A DNA stretch of 64,000 nucleotides from Atherinomorus stipes (GCA_023101725.1 JALJCO010010517.1:310001-374000); one strand, 5' to 3'. Counted from the stretch's first letter, positions 12,399 to 22,743 are shown. The notes: a model not told the origin generated them from the sequence alone. Numbers and translations: made by a program.

Positions 12399-12671
12399 GA
12401 ATTATATTCTTTTTTTTTCTCCATGATCTTGTTTAGAGAGATAGATGGATTCAGATTCTGCTTATTCTTATGGTTGCTGCGTCTTGGCCAGGACTCCCCA
12501 ATAAAAGAGGTTTTTAATCTCAATGGGACTTTTTCTGGTTAAATAAAGGTTAAATAATAAATTAAAAGATTCAGATTCGGAAGACTTTTTTGTCAATGTA
12601 CAGATAGATAGATATGAGCTCGTGAGGGAGTGATTTCAGACAAGATCGTGGAGAAAAAAAAAAAGAATATT

Positions 12672-12750
12672 TTTCACCTAAAAAGGGACTTGAACCCAGA
12701 ATTCTTGGTTTGTAAGGAAAGCTTGCTACTTGTTATGCCACATAAGTGCT
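12672..12750 (-). repeat. tRNA-like sequence in right arm of foldback
   Basis: The reverse complement reads GTGGCATAACAAGTAGCAAG ... GGGTTCAAGTCCC, the mirror of the left-arm copy. Box B is closer to consensus here (GGGTTCAAGTCCC) than in the left arm. Confidence 0.5.
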
Positions 12751-13469
12751 TCCACAGGCAGTGCAAGTAGAAATATGATCCGTCTCTGAAAAAAAAAGTC
12801 TTATTTGTCCTCGTGCTTCTTCTTGTCTTTTCCTTCTGTTGCTGTTTTTACTGGTGGCTGGCTAACAATTAATGAGGTGCGTTACCGCCACCCACTGGTA
12901 GGGAGTGTTAATTGTTGCTGCTGTTGTTTACATCTCATACGTCGCAGCAGTTTCATTCTTACCCTACCCACTTGTGATCGGGGTAATGGACTGTAATTGA
13001 AAAGCTATCAAGCCAGGTCGAATTGAGTTGAGTTTAGCTGAGCTGACCTGTGCTAGTGGAAAAGGCCCATTTCAGTGCAGGACTGTGCAGGAAATTCTGC
13101 AACCGAATTGCAGCGCGTTATGTAGCAAACAGCCTGTTCAAGGCAGCAGAGAGAGATGTGGGTGGTTTTTAATGCTTCATCACCCATTAGCATTAAAAAC
13201 TGGACATACATGTGTATTCTTTCACAATTCCTGACTCTAGTCCCTTTAAGCTACAGCGGCTGCAAACGTTCTGTTTGGTTTGTCCAGAATAGCCTATATA
13301 ACATCGTAGTAAATAGTGGTGTTTGCTGTGGTGATTTTTATTGAATTCAACAATAAGAACTAAACGCGTTGGCCTCACTGCTCATGGAAAAAATGATTCT
13401 GAATCATTTGCACAGCTTTTCAGATGTACTAAAATACACTCAAAACACCAGCCACGCAATCCGTCTCAC

Positions 13470-13722
13470 AGTTCTCTGTCTGTCTGAATGTGTCTATGTT
13501 TTTTATGCGCTTTTTTAGTTTACTGTAACTTTTATTGTGATATTTTATATATTTCCCTTACAGCCATGATATTGTGTATTTATATTTTTATAGTTTAAAG
13601 TATTTATTTCAAGGATTTTACTAGGGTTCTGTGTCCGGTAGCCAAGCAACAACATTTCATTGCCAAATTCACTGCTGTGTTTTTTTGTGCAATGACAATA
13701 AAGGAAGTCCAAGTCTAACAGT
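13470..13722 (+). mobile_element. Non-LTR 3'-end-like fragment (CAATGACAATAAA)
   Basis: AT-rich sequence ending in AACATTTCATTGCC ... TGTGCAATGACAATAAAGG. This is a frequent 3'-terminal pattern of teleost retroposons. No coding part remains. Confidence 0.45.
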
Positions 13723-13779
13723 TCATAAATCACTGAGTGCTTAATTAATATTTACATTTTCTCCTCCCAGCACACACAG

Positions 13780-15380
13780 TAGTGTGTAAATGCCCCATAT
13801 TGCATGTTAATGTCAGCAGACGTACAAACTGGATAAGAGGCTTTGAAAGACGCAACCCTCTTTGCATGCCGTTAGTAGATCAGTTTGTACATTTCTTTTT
13901 ATTTGCAATGAAATAGCTCGCATTTTTATACATGCAGGCCTTGATGGATCCATCCCATAATGTCATGTGGTGATGGAGAGTTAGCTAGAGCAGCAACGCT
14001 CACCATGGACATGCTGGAACTGCAAACAGGAACCTCAGCTCTTCCAGCAAATCTGTTCATCCAAACAAGATTATTTCTATGCGTCCAGCTAATCCAGCGG
14101 TAACCTCGTGCGTGAGACTGATGTGATCTGCTAATACAGAGAAGAGGGCTTCTTCACACAGACAGAAAGGCCATAAACACCTCACTGCAAGAAGCCCATC
14201 AACTCATTTGTATTCTGCTGCAACATGTTTTCCTAAAAACAAGTGGAGAGTTGAGGCAGCGGGGGGGTCATTTCCACCGTTTCATGTTGCCGAGTAATTT
14301 CACCATCTCATCTCTCTGGCACTGTGACTTGCAATATCTACTTATCTTCAAGCAATGCTTAAATATCTCCACTAGAGGCTTCCTGTTGAGGGAAACACAC
14401 ACACTCCCCCGTCCGGCAGCCACACACACATTCCCTCACGCTGTTCCCCACAAACAGTCCTGCCGAGCGGGGACCAGGGTGGATTGCTACTTGGCGTTGC
14501 AGGGCATTAGCTGCTGATGTCTTAACACTTGTAAATGAACCTTCCGCCCCTCCTAATCTGTCACTTTAATGCACTATAGATTTTATTTCAGCCTCTGTAG
14601 TATCACATTCTCAATAATAATCATCAAGCCGATGCTGTTGTCCCCTCCTGCAGAAATTAAATCTCGCTGCCGAGTGCACAACTAATAAAAGATGTTGCCG
14701 GAGGAAATAAAAAAATAAACATGATGAATCATAAGCAGCAGGGATTTGTATTCAGATACAAAAGACAATTACACAAAGAGTTTGAATTTATCAGCCTCTC
14801 GTCTTCTCAAAGACTCAATAAGAGGCCACCACTGCCGGGCGCACACTGCACACACACATTCACGAACATCTGCACACACACAGCGAACAAACACACAGCT
14901 AGGGACGAGCACATGCACTTAAGCCACAGTTTTTCTTAAAAATACCACGTTCCGGTTTCATTAAATGTTTTTGAATTTATTTGGATCTTGAGCCAATAAA
15001 AAGAAAAATAAATCTGTTCATGGTTTACTTCATTCTTTACACTACGTTTGACTATTCAGTTGAATTACTTTGTAATGATGAGAAGCTCTGCGACCAGAGC
15101 AAGTCAACGTTAAAAGTGAGCGTAAACAGTTCGTGTCTTTGGTTTACATCGTCACCACATTTGAAACAACATGAAAAGCTCACGGCTGCATTTGCACAGC
15201 TGCAGAGTGAAGGCAGCCATGTTGGATGCAACATACAGCAGACTGAAGGGGGAAAGACTGAAAACAGCAGCCTCACAAAGTCCAGATGAGCTGGGGTCTG
15301 AGGTTATTTATCTTTACATCTTCGGGTAAATCCTGTGATCCAGTGCAGGTTAGCATGAGTGTAAACAAACACTCATCGGC
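13780..15380. other. Unique non-coding stretch; possible conserved elements
   Basis: No repeat ends were recognised. The piece at about 14520-14770 has balanced composition and dense homeodomain-like words (TAATAATCATCAAG, CTAATAAAAG, AATCATAAGC). This is the look of vertebrate conserved non-coding elements, but without an alignment that is only a guess. CA-rich runs occur at 14395-14430 and 14845-14895. Confidence 0.35.
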
Positions 15381-15390
15381 TGCTTTTTAA

Positions 15391-15845
15391 AGACATAACG
15401 TAACTTTTAGACCCTAAAAATCTGGCTTCTGACGCGTTTTGATGCCACACCAACATCCATTATGCACATTTTCGAGCCGTCACTGCCCAGAGGCGTCCCG
15501 GGCTCAGAAACAGCAGTACGTAAGTTTCCCATCCGGGATGCGACTGTGACGTTGCAGCCGACTATTGGTTGCAGCACCGCGTCACTCACTAGCAAACGAA
15601 TATGAAGCAGACATGAACACAGCGGGTGTCCTGAATGTGCATCATGTCGGCTTCGGTAAAGAAACGCAAGGAAACATTACCAGAGGAAGAGAGGAGAAGA
15701 AAGAGAGGAAGGACAGAACAAGAGTCAAGACTGTGTGTAACTGTCTGGAGGGAATCACAGTGCAGGTACGATGACGATGGATGCTAGTTTAGCCGTCGAT
15801 AGGGGGGTCACTGAGAAAACTGATACATGGCAAAATGTAGTGGTC
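15391..15845 (+). mobile_element. TTAA MITE (AGACAYAACRTAACTT family), copy A
   Basis: TTAA at 15387-15390 is followed by AGACATAACGTAACTTTTA. The right side ends at TTAA 15846-15849, with a diverged inverted end. It is homologous over its whole length, inverted, to 37882-38326: shared words include CATCCCGGATG, GTTGCAGCACCGCGTCACTCACTAG, TTTCTCAGTGACCCCCCTA and TGCACTGTGATTCCCTCCAG (or complements). It carries an exon-like frame at 15644. Confidence 0.8.
15644..15787 (+). pseudogene. Exon-like frame inside TTAA MITE copy A (MSASVKKRKETL...)
   Basis: An ATG frame of 47 codons begins MSASVKKRKETLPEEER, followed by an Arg/Lys-rich stretch. The other copy of this MITE (37882-38326) has the same start with MSDSVKKHKETLLEEER, and there a consensus donor GTAAGA follows directly after the basic stretch. 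Conservation of the start, the heptad-like charged helix and the frame in two old copies suggests the MITE is a deletion derivative of an autonomous element. The first coding exon would survive because it lies near the terminus. In this copy the donor is lost and the frame runs on to a stop. The product is unknown, perhaps an N-terminal basic region of a transposase. Confidence 0.45.
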
Positions 15846-15856
15846 TTAATACAAGT

Positions 15857-17306
15857 CGGGGCTTGAAATTCACTTCTCAAAATGGGGGAATTCCCCCTTA
15901 CATGCTTCACCAAGGGGGGATTTGTATACTTTGAGGGGGGTTTACAGGGAGCTTCACCACAGGTCTTACAGTGTCCTACCGGTGCCTCAGATTAATAAGG
16001 AGCATTAATTAGTCTTTTCCGTCCTTAGTTTTCATCTTAGTCAGCTCTCTCGTCCCGTCTCCGTTCTCTTTATCAGCTATCATCAGTTTCTACCAACTTG
16101 GTATAAAAAGTATATGTTGCAGTAATCTGTTGCGTCTTTGAGCTGCATAATTACAATAAGTAGTTCTGGTGTTCTGTTCTCTCTCCTCTATGTAATCTCT
16201 TGCAATTGATAAAAGTTGTGTTAAAATCAAACTGGTCTTGGGGAGGACGGAGCTCTGAAATGAGCATCAGACTGAGATTTGTGTTGTTTAAAACACAGTT
16301 CTGAAATTCACTGATCACAACCCAAGATGTCGAATGTGGCATCAAATGGATCATCCTGTGGTCATCTTCTACATGCTAGGCTAGAAAACTGTCAGAAACT
16401 TAATGAATATAATAATACATTTAATAACACCTTTCAGAACACCCAAAGATACCTAATAGGAAAGACAATAAAAACACAGCTAAGATAAACAAGAACACGT
16501 TAAGAGCAATGGAAATGTGAGAAAATGATGAGGAAACATTCGCATAATCAGCTTCTTTCTCCAAAATAATACCAATTTAGATTTTTAATATGACATATTT
16601 AATGCTGTTCAGCCTATGCATCAAAACATATAATGTATTCATATTAAACTATCATTAATCAATATGATCTTTGTCTATGAGTCGACCTCACATTTTCTCT
16701 TCAGCTGCTGTGTGAGAAACGGTGACGCAGCGCTGATGTTGGTCTCATCAGCTGTTCACACCAACATTAAACGGAGCAGCTCGTGTCTCCACTGTTATGA
16801 TCAAACACGGATATTCTGGGCCAGTTAGGCCAAAACTTGTCTTTGGGCTGCTTGGTAACGTTACTCGCACCAGCGCTACCTGAGGATCCGGAGGATTTGG
16901 GTCGTAAACGAGACCGCAGATCTAGTGGTGTTTGTCCAGACCAGCTTCCCTTCAGGTGACCCAAAGTTAGATTTACCGGTACATTATAACCAAGACTCTG
17001 TGAAAGTATTGTCTTACTGATGGGAAATCCGCCAACAATGGTTGGAGTATCAACAAGAGGGAAGCTGCAACATCTGACGGGCCGACGCGGGAGGCAACGT
17101 CGCTCCTTCTGAATGAATGGAGAAGGAGCGGCGTCGCCCCAAGTGTGTCGAGCCCATGATTCTACGTTATTTTATGGCTCTGATGCAAACGTTCAGCGCA
17201 CATTACGTTGCTGCAATTGTAAGTGGGAATTCCCCGCATTATAAGAGCGAGGTTTGTGGGAGTTGATGGTATTATGCGCGGATCCCGCAGTGAATTTCAG
17301 GCCCTG
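15857..17306. mobile_element. hAT-like non-autonomous element, 1.45 kb
   Basis: The left end CGGGGCTTGAAATTCACT and the reverse complement of the right end (CAGGGCCTGAAATTCACT) match at 16 of 18 positions. The ends have a C/A-G-G-G start as in many hAT families. CAAGT directly precedes the left end and directly follows the right end, a possible short duplication. The interior is non-coding. A minus-strand 65-codon frame at 16767-16964 has no clear domain. Confidence 0.75.
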
Positions 17307-17309
17307 CAA

Positions 17310-17605
17310 GTTAAAAAGCACTGAAATTGAGAAGAATTAGACTAAAATCAAGTGAAATTATCTGTCCATGCAATAAGATAATTACACTTCATAAGATTTC
17401 TTGAAATAAGAAAAAATATGGAGACTCTAGACAGGGAGAAATATCTTTAAACAAGTTATAAAAAACTCATTTCAAGTCCCTCATTTCGTGAAAAATCCCT
17501 CAAAACTAGTCTGGCAATGATTCTTTTGAGTGCTGCTCTTTCTCATTGTAAAGTAAAAAAATCTTAAAAAAAGATCTTTTTTTCAAATTAGCAAAAAAGC
17601 CTTTC
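17310..17605. mobile_element. AT-rich MITE relic (CACTG-type family)
   Basis: AATCAAGTGAAATTATCTG, CAATAAGATAATTACAC, AAGATTTCTTGAAATAAG and AACAAGTTATAAAAAACTC are typical words of a widespread teleost non-coding DNA repeat. Its better preserved relative here is 40088-40548. The ends are not sharp. Confidence 0.5.
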
Positions 17606-17639
17606 TTGTAAGGCAGCACTTGTAAGGTCTGCCTCAGCT

Positions 17640-17705
17640 CTTGATGTCAGATTCAACGAAGTGTTGGAAACATTCCTCAGACATTTTACTCCATATTACC
17701 ATATG
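17640..17705 (-). pseudogene. Tc1-like transposase fragment
   Basis: The minus strand translates to IWSKMSEECFQHF, the C-terminal block of the same Tc1-like lineage as the copy at 63640-64000 (IWSKISEECFQDL). Only about 60 bases remain. Confidence 0.65.
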
Positions 17706-17967
17706 ATTATATGGAAATGTGGATTTTTAGAAATCAGCTGGAATAACTTTGTTTCTGGACACTCAATGATAAAATTCTACATGTAAGGCTTGCAAACTAT
17801 CAGAAACTTCATAAATAAGGGGGATTAATGTTTTCTGGTGGATTCGATTCACTGCTGTGAGAAGACGCCTACATGCCCAAAATCAGACTCTCTCACTGAG
17901 ATGATGATAAATTGGGATTTTTAACCTGATATTAGTGATATTTTAGCATTCATCCACACCAGGATAG

Positions 17968-18480
17968 TCCAGGACTCGGTCCAACCGGACAGGAGTTTTG
18001 AAAAATGTCACGTTTCTTTGCTTTGGTTTGCGTTCAGTTGCCTGGTTAGACCACCGCAGTTACAACACCGGCTCGCTAGGGGGCAACGCTCCCCAATACA
18101 ACCACTGATGATGATGAAGAAGAGGAAGAAGAAGGAAGAAGAAAACCGGACTCAATGATTAAAGTGGAAATCTTTCTGCTTCTTCTTCTTCCTCCATCTC
18201 TGTCTACATGTTCCAGTTGTTTATTGTTGTTGTTTTGACCTCGGCTTCTTCCAACATGCACCGTTTGCTTTGTTTCCCTCCGACCCAAACGATGATCTAC
18301 CCCACTTCCCCCTGCTTCTTCTTCTTCTGCTTTGTTGCGGTCGACAAACGTCACTTCCATCAGGAACGGTGAATAATCTGATAGTCCGTTTGTACCTGAA
18401 CCAAGAACTCCGGCTTTCAGGCGGACCAGAGTCTGCTTCAGAGGACGGTTGGTGTTCAGACTTCAGTCTTCTCTGAACCA
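17968..18480 (+). mobile_element. CpG-rich MITE family (GGACCAGAGTCTG), copy A
   Basis: Homologous to 52762-53345 in inverted orientation. Shared segments include GGGGGCAACGCTCC, CAACCACTGATGATG, GAAGAAGAAAACCGGACT, CATGTTCCAGTTGTT, ACGTCACTTCCAT, AGTCCGTTTG and GGTTGGTGTTCAGACT (with differences). Rich in CTTCTTCTTC runs, so open frames on both strands are compositional. The ends in this copy are eroded. Confidence 0.8.
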
Positions 18481-18560
18481 AAGCTCATCTAAAATGCTTT
18501 GAGGCAACGTGGAAACTGTTGATGTGAGGATGTTTCTGGAAGCATGGAGGCCGAGTCCTG

Positions 18561-18920
18561 CACATACTGGATCCACCACAGCCAGACCTGGACCACATAC
18601 TGGATCCATCACAGCCAGGCCTGGACCACATACTGGAGCCATCACAGCTAGACCTGGACCACATACTGGATCCACCACAGCCAGGCCTGGACCACATACT
18701 GGATCCACCACAGCCAGACCTTGACCACATACTGGATCCATAACAGCCAGACCTGGACCACATGCTGGATCCACCACAGCCAGACCTTGACCACATACTG
18801 GATCCATAACAGCCAGACCTGGACCACATACTGGATCCACCACAGCCAGACCTGGACCACACACTGGATCTATCACAGCAAGACCTGGACCACATACTGG
18901 ATCCATCACAGCAGCATGGA
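18561..18920. repeat. Minisatellite, 33-bp unit, about 11 copies
   Basis: Unit ATACTGGATCCACCACAGCC plus AGACCTGGACCAC. The CACATACTGG word recurs with exact 33-bp spacing from 18561 to 18891. Units differ at a few positions (CCA/CCT/ACA, CCAGG/CCAGA/CTAGA). Because 33 is a multiple of 3, all frames repeat every 11 codons. This explains the 148-codon minus-strand frame (DPVCGPGLAV repeats) and several others. No support for translation. Confidence 0.95.
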
Positions 18921-18960
18921 TGGAAACAGGAGAAGAGTCACGGTTCTGAACTGGTCCACC

Positions 18961-19083
18961 TCCAGTCCAGAGTCTGGCTGCTGAACCGGTCTGCCTGAAA
19001 TCCAGATCCGGCTGGTGACCTGGTCCGTCTGATGTCCAGATCCGGCTGCTGACCTGATCTGCCTGCAGTCCAGATCCGGCTGT
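18961..19083. repeat. Second short minisatellite, 34-bp unit, about 3.5 copies
   Basis: CCAGATCCGGCTG recurs at 34-bp spacing with TGACCTG(G/A)TC(C/T)G spacers. It lies 40 bases after the 33-bp array. Confidence 0.85.
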
Positions 19084-19509
19084 CTCTGATTGGACACACA
19101 GGTGTGGACTTCCAGCTAATTTCCAGAGGAGGTTTGCGTGACTCGGCTGCAGATGCTTCCTGACTTCAGAACTGAGAGAATCTCATCTTTCAGCGTTTCT
19201 TCAGCTGTAAACAGATTTCTTGCTCCACACATTTACTGCAAGTATGAAGTGGAAGTCCTTTGTCTGCTTGTGTCTACCTCGTATGACAAACATCTGTATC
19301 TTTGTTCACAGCTAAGTTCAGGAGGTTGTTCTGAGTGTGAGCAGCAGCAGCTTTCTTCCTCTCAGCTCAGCTGCTTCATCCTCACCGCTGCCGGACAAAC
19401 GCTTCCCTGGATAGCTCACACCTAACCCCTTGTCATCCGTCTGCCTTCTCTACTGGCCTCTCTCACCCCTCCTTTCCTACGCACTGGCTGGCTAGTTGAC
19501 AGTTAGAGC

Positions 19510-19830
19510 CGGTCAAGGTCGACCCCCCCATCTCCCAGGGGCTGGAAGGGCTGTTGCATGAGGGCTGCAAGCCCCACGCCCCAGCGGCTCTCTGACTTGC
19601 ACCCTGGAAGAATCAAGCGCCTGCTGGACTGCTGGGAAAGGAGGCTGCAGGCCTGGAGGTTTGGCCCCAGACTGGGGCTCCTCCTGCGGCGAGACCGGGC
19701 CAGACGCAGCCTGCCAGGGCTGACTCGACCTCCTCAAACTGATGTGGCACAGGCTGGCAGAGCGGTCACTGCCGCGGCTAAGTTTGGGTGGAAAACAAGC
19801 CGTGCCCCTCCCTCCATGCTCGCTGAGCAC
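19510..19830. other. GC-rich anonymous segment with overlapping frames
   Basis: Marked GC-rich island in AT-rich surroundings. The plus strand gives 112 codons from an ATG at 19558, containing LDCWERRLQAWRFGPRLG and Arg-rich sequence. The minus strand gives 105 codons. Neither shows a known domain. CpG is not especially dense, so it does not look like a CpG-island promoter. It could be an exon of an unrecognised gene, a conserved element, or chance. Confidence 0.3.
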
Positions 19831-20030
19831 GTCTTCATTTTATCTTCTCATTTCTTTTTCTTTTTAACCAGAAAAAAACACGGGAATGAAATATGAGGAA
19901 CTTTTTACTGATCTGGTTGCTAATCCTGATTAATGTTTAAAGTTTAATGTTTCCATTTAATACAGTATTTGCTTTTGTTAAACAGGAATGTTATGTTGAC
20001 TGTGTATTTATGTAGTATTTATGGCTGTAG

Positions 20031-20065
<35 letters not shown>

Positions 20066-20083
20066 CATACAAACATACATATA

Positions 20084-20147
<64 letters not shown>
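20031..20147. repeat. Compound (TA)n/(CATA)n/(TG)n microsatellite
   Basis: TA tract 20031-20060, imperfect CATA, TA tract about 20089-20120, then (TG) to about 20147. Explains the Ile-Tyr and Val-Cys frames. Confidence 0.95.
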
Positions 20148-20156
<9 letters not shown>

Positions 20157-20176
20157 CTGTATGTCTACATATACTA

Positions 20177-20210
20177 ATGGACAGGTGTATCTAATAAAGT
20201 GGCCAGTGAG
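20177..20210. mobile_element. Terminal fragment of a second Tc1 family
   Basis: GGACAGGTGTATCTAATAAA followed by GTGGCCAGTGAG is the usual outer end of the Tc1-like family whose coding end lies at 63640-64000 (from memory of that family). It abuts the end of a different Tc1-like element starting at 20211. Confidence 0.5.
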
Positions 20211-21243
20211 GGTACAGAAAGTATTCAGTTTCATTGCAGCTATTTGCCAAAATCAAAAAGTTCATTTTATTTCTTATTAATGTCACTCAGCACCCATCAG
20301 AAAAAAAAAATCTAGAAAATTTTGCAAATTTATTAAAAAAGAAAAAGTGAAGTATCACCTGATCATAAATATTCAGTACTTTGCTCAGTACTGAGTAGAA
20401 GTACTTCTGAGCTTGTACAGCCATGAGTCTTCTTGGGAATAATGCAACAATGTTCCACACCTGGATTTGGGATCTTCTGGTTCTTCTTGCAGATTCTCTC
20501 CAGTTCTGTCAGGTTGGATGGTGAACGGTGGTGTTCAGCCATTTTCAGGTCTCTCAGAGATGCTCAGTTGGGTTTAAGTCAGGGTTCTGGCTGGGCCGGT
20601 CCAGAATGGTCCAGAGTGGTTCTGATCCACTCCTTTGTTATTTCAGCTGTGTGTGAGGGTCATTGTCTTGTTGGAAGGTGAACCTTCGGCCCAGTCTGAG
20701 CTCCTGAACTCTGGAAGAGCTTTTCTTCCAGGATCTCTGTACTTGGCTGCATTCATCTTTCCTTCAACTGCAACCAGTCGTCCTGTCCCTGCAGCTGAAA
20801 AACACCCCCATACCATGATGCTGCCACCTCCATGCTTCACTGTTGGGATGGTATTGGGCAGGTGATGAGCAGTACCTGGTTTTCTCCACACATACCGCTT
20901 AGAATGAACTCCAAAAAGTTCAATCTTGGTCTCATCAGACCAGAGAATCTTATTTCTCTCAGTCTGGGAGTCCTTCATGTGTTTTTGGCAAACTCTATGC
21001 GGGCTTTCATATGTCTGCACTGAGGAGAGGCTTCCATCGGGCCACTCTGCCATAAAGCCCCGACTGGTGGAGGCTGCAGTGATACTGACTTTGTGGAACT
21101 TTCTCCATCTCACTACTGCATCTCTGGAGCTCAGCCACAGTGATCTTTGGCTTCTTCTTTACCTCTCTCACCAAGGCTCTTCTCCCACCATTGCTCAGTT
21201 TGGCTGGACGGCCGGGTCTAGGAAGCCATCTTCTGAGGTTGAT
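20211..21243 (-). mobile_element. Tc1-like DNA transposon, truncated at transposase N-terminus
   Basis: Minus-strand element ending (3') with GTACAGAAAGTATTCAG at 20212. Its transposase spans about 20430-21243. The 5' terminal inverted repeat and first DNA-binding helices are missing at 21243, where hAT-like GTATCGG-rich DNA begins. Confidence 0.85.
20425..21243 (-). pseudogene. Tc1-like transposase, frameshifted
   Basis: The minus strand encodes a Tc1/mariner DD34E transposase that cuts and pastes the element at TA sites. Visible in order are a GRPAKLSNGG linker (21180s), VAELQ in the second helix-turn-helix, [15 protein letters not shown] (in another frame), [13 protein letters not shown] with the first catalytic Asp, the [10 protein letters not shown] and [17 protein letters not shown] blocks, QQDNDP with the second Asp, and NPDLNPTEH with the catalytic Glu. 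The longest open piece is 20643-21113 (156 codons). Frameshifts separate it from the N-terminal, QQDNDP and C-terminal parts, and a stop follows the NPTEHL block. All three catalytic residues are still encoded, but the gene is dead. The first part of the N-terminal domain is lost. Confidence 0.9.
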
Positions 21244-21310
21244 GAGAAAATATCAGTATCTGCCCTAAAAGATCTGTATCGGTCAAACCTTATAATGTAT
21301 AGACAGATGA
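21244..21310. mobile_element. hAT-like fragment
   Basis: AAAATATCAGTATCTGCCC ... CTGTATCGGTCAAACC resembles the subterminal repeat zone of teleost hAT elements. Short and without ends. Confidence 0.3.
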
Positions 21311-21491
21311 CTGAGTTGAGTTAACACAACCTGTCAGCTCATTAGAGCGGCTTTATTCAGGGAAGTATGCTCTGTGATAGTATAAAATTGATTTTTTAAA
21401 AGTTCTAAATGAGGAAAACAGGTTGCACAATATTTATACAATCAAATTCACAAGTTAAGAATTAACGTCAATTTATATATACAGTATATAT

Positions 21492-22743
21492 TAGGGCTGT
21501 AACGGTACATGTGTTTGTGTCGAACCGTTCCGTACGCTACTCTCGGTTCGACACGACCATGTACCGAACTGTTGGGCGCAGGATTTGTTTATTTAGATAT
21601 TTATTGTTTTATTAAGTTCTTGCTGCCACCGGACATAACGGACCAGTGCAGCGCCTCACCATCCTGTTTCTAACAACTGGTAACAACATGGATGTGAGAT
21701 TGTTGAGCTACAGGAAACTCCACCATCTCTCAAGTCCTCGGTCTGGGAGAACTTAGGTTTAGACAAAGAGGGAGCTGAATAAAAGTCGGCAAAACAAAAT
21801 CAGTGTGTGGACGTTGCAGAACTGCGGTCGCAGTGTTTCCCCATCAGCGTCTCAGCATTGGGAGGATGAACGCCAGTAAGTGTGATAGCCGCTGTGTTGA
21901 TAACCTACAACTACAAATCATCTCTGCTGAATGATGCATTCATGAACTCTGTAACAGTAACCTTCCAGTTACAGCATTTCAGTGTTAATCAGAATAAATA
22001 ATCATAAGCAGATACTCTCTGTTAAGTCACGTCGCGTTTCCAAACTGATAAAAAAAAGAAGAGAAAACACAGAGGACAGAAAAACTGTAAAGGATTGTAC
22101 AATCCCTGATAAAAACTCGTTTCATTCCATGAAGTTGTGCTAAATATACTTAGGGTTCAGATCTAAGGTGACGTGCTCGTGCTCGTTCTCACAAGCAAGT
22201 GAAGAGGAGGCGAGTGTTTCCATCTTCATCTCTTCAGTAGAGATTAAACTTATATCTGTCTGAGTTTCAGCTGGTTGATGTATTTTCAGACGCGCGCTCT
22301 GTCTGAGGTGCCGTGCACGCTCATCCCATGGACGTGCGCGTGTCTGTGGCATCACAGAAACTCAGAGAGCAGCTATGACATGCTGTCATGGAAATCTGAT
22401 AACTTACATCAGTTAAATTTAGTTTTTAGTCCAAGAGCTCAATATAAACCTGTTCTAGAGGGAATGAGATTTTTAAACCAGTTTGTGAGCTGGTGCTGGA
22501 TAGAAAACCAGATCAGGATAAATGCCTGACTTGTAAGCGGTGCTGGGTCTGGTAGGGCGGCACTCTGCCTATATAATGGAAGGGAAAACACTGGGTTGGG
22601 TGTGTAGTATGAACTCGGCTGTGATGTTAAAGTTTAGTGAACTTGTTGATAAAACACAAGACAGTTAATATTTGTGAAGTTTTTCTTCATTACTGTACCG
22701 ACGAAAAACCAAACAGGGATTTTTGTGCACCGTTACAGCCCTA
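21492..22743. mobile_element. hAT element (TAGGGCTGTAACGGTAC family), copy 1
   Basis: The left end TAGGGCTGTAACGGTACA and the reverse complement of the right end (TAGGGCTGTAACGGTGCA) differ at one position. The element is 1252 bp and lies inside a TATATACAGTATA-type microsatellite present on both sides. No transposase domain was recognised. A second, inverted and interrupted copy occupies 49801-50910. Confidence 0.85.

Larger units (their letters stand above)
11955..13069. mobile_element. 1.1-kb foldback DNA transposon with tRNA-like arms
   Basis: The ends TGCCCCTTTTCCAC and GTGGAAAAGGCCCA are inverted. The arms (about 11955-12460 and 12590-13069) are imperfect inverted repeats over about 480 bases. 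Examples are ACAGCAACAGAGGAAG against its complement near 12835, and TTCAAGTCCCTTTT against AAAAGGGACTTGAA. A TTT triplet flanks both ends (11952-11954 and 13070-13072), a possible 3-bp duplication of the Harbinger kind. The left arm contains six CCTCG units (11986-12015). Confidence 0.8.
11798..13245. mobile_element. TTAA MITE (GGGACTAGAGGC family), copy 1, split by a nested foldback
   Basis: The two halves 11798-11954 and 13070-13245 correspond to the two sides of the intact copy at 25807-26275. Shared words include GCAGCCACCAGCCAAGCC, AACCGAATTGCAGCGCGTT, CCTGTTCAAGGCAGC and CTTCATCACCCATTAG, and the end CTAGTCCCTTTAA is also shared. TTAA is intact at 13246-13249 and mutated on the left. 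Some internal sequence of copy 2 is absent here. Confidence 0.8.

Noticed and set aside
18463..18909. 148-codon minus-strand frame with DPVCGPGLAV repeats
   Set aside because: Produced by the 33-bp minisatellite, which keeps most frames open. No start context or neighbouring exon.
18545..18920. CRISPR-like array
   Set aside because: Units are contiguous with no unique spacers, and the genome is vertebrate. It is a minisatellite.
19969..20280. 103-codon frame with Tyr-Ile repeats
   Set aside because: Reads through TA/TG microsatellites.
20643..21113. Intact Tc1 transposase gene
   Set aside because: The N-terminus and several blocks lie in other frames, and a stop follows NPTEHL, so it is a pseudogene.
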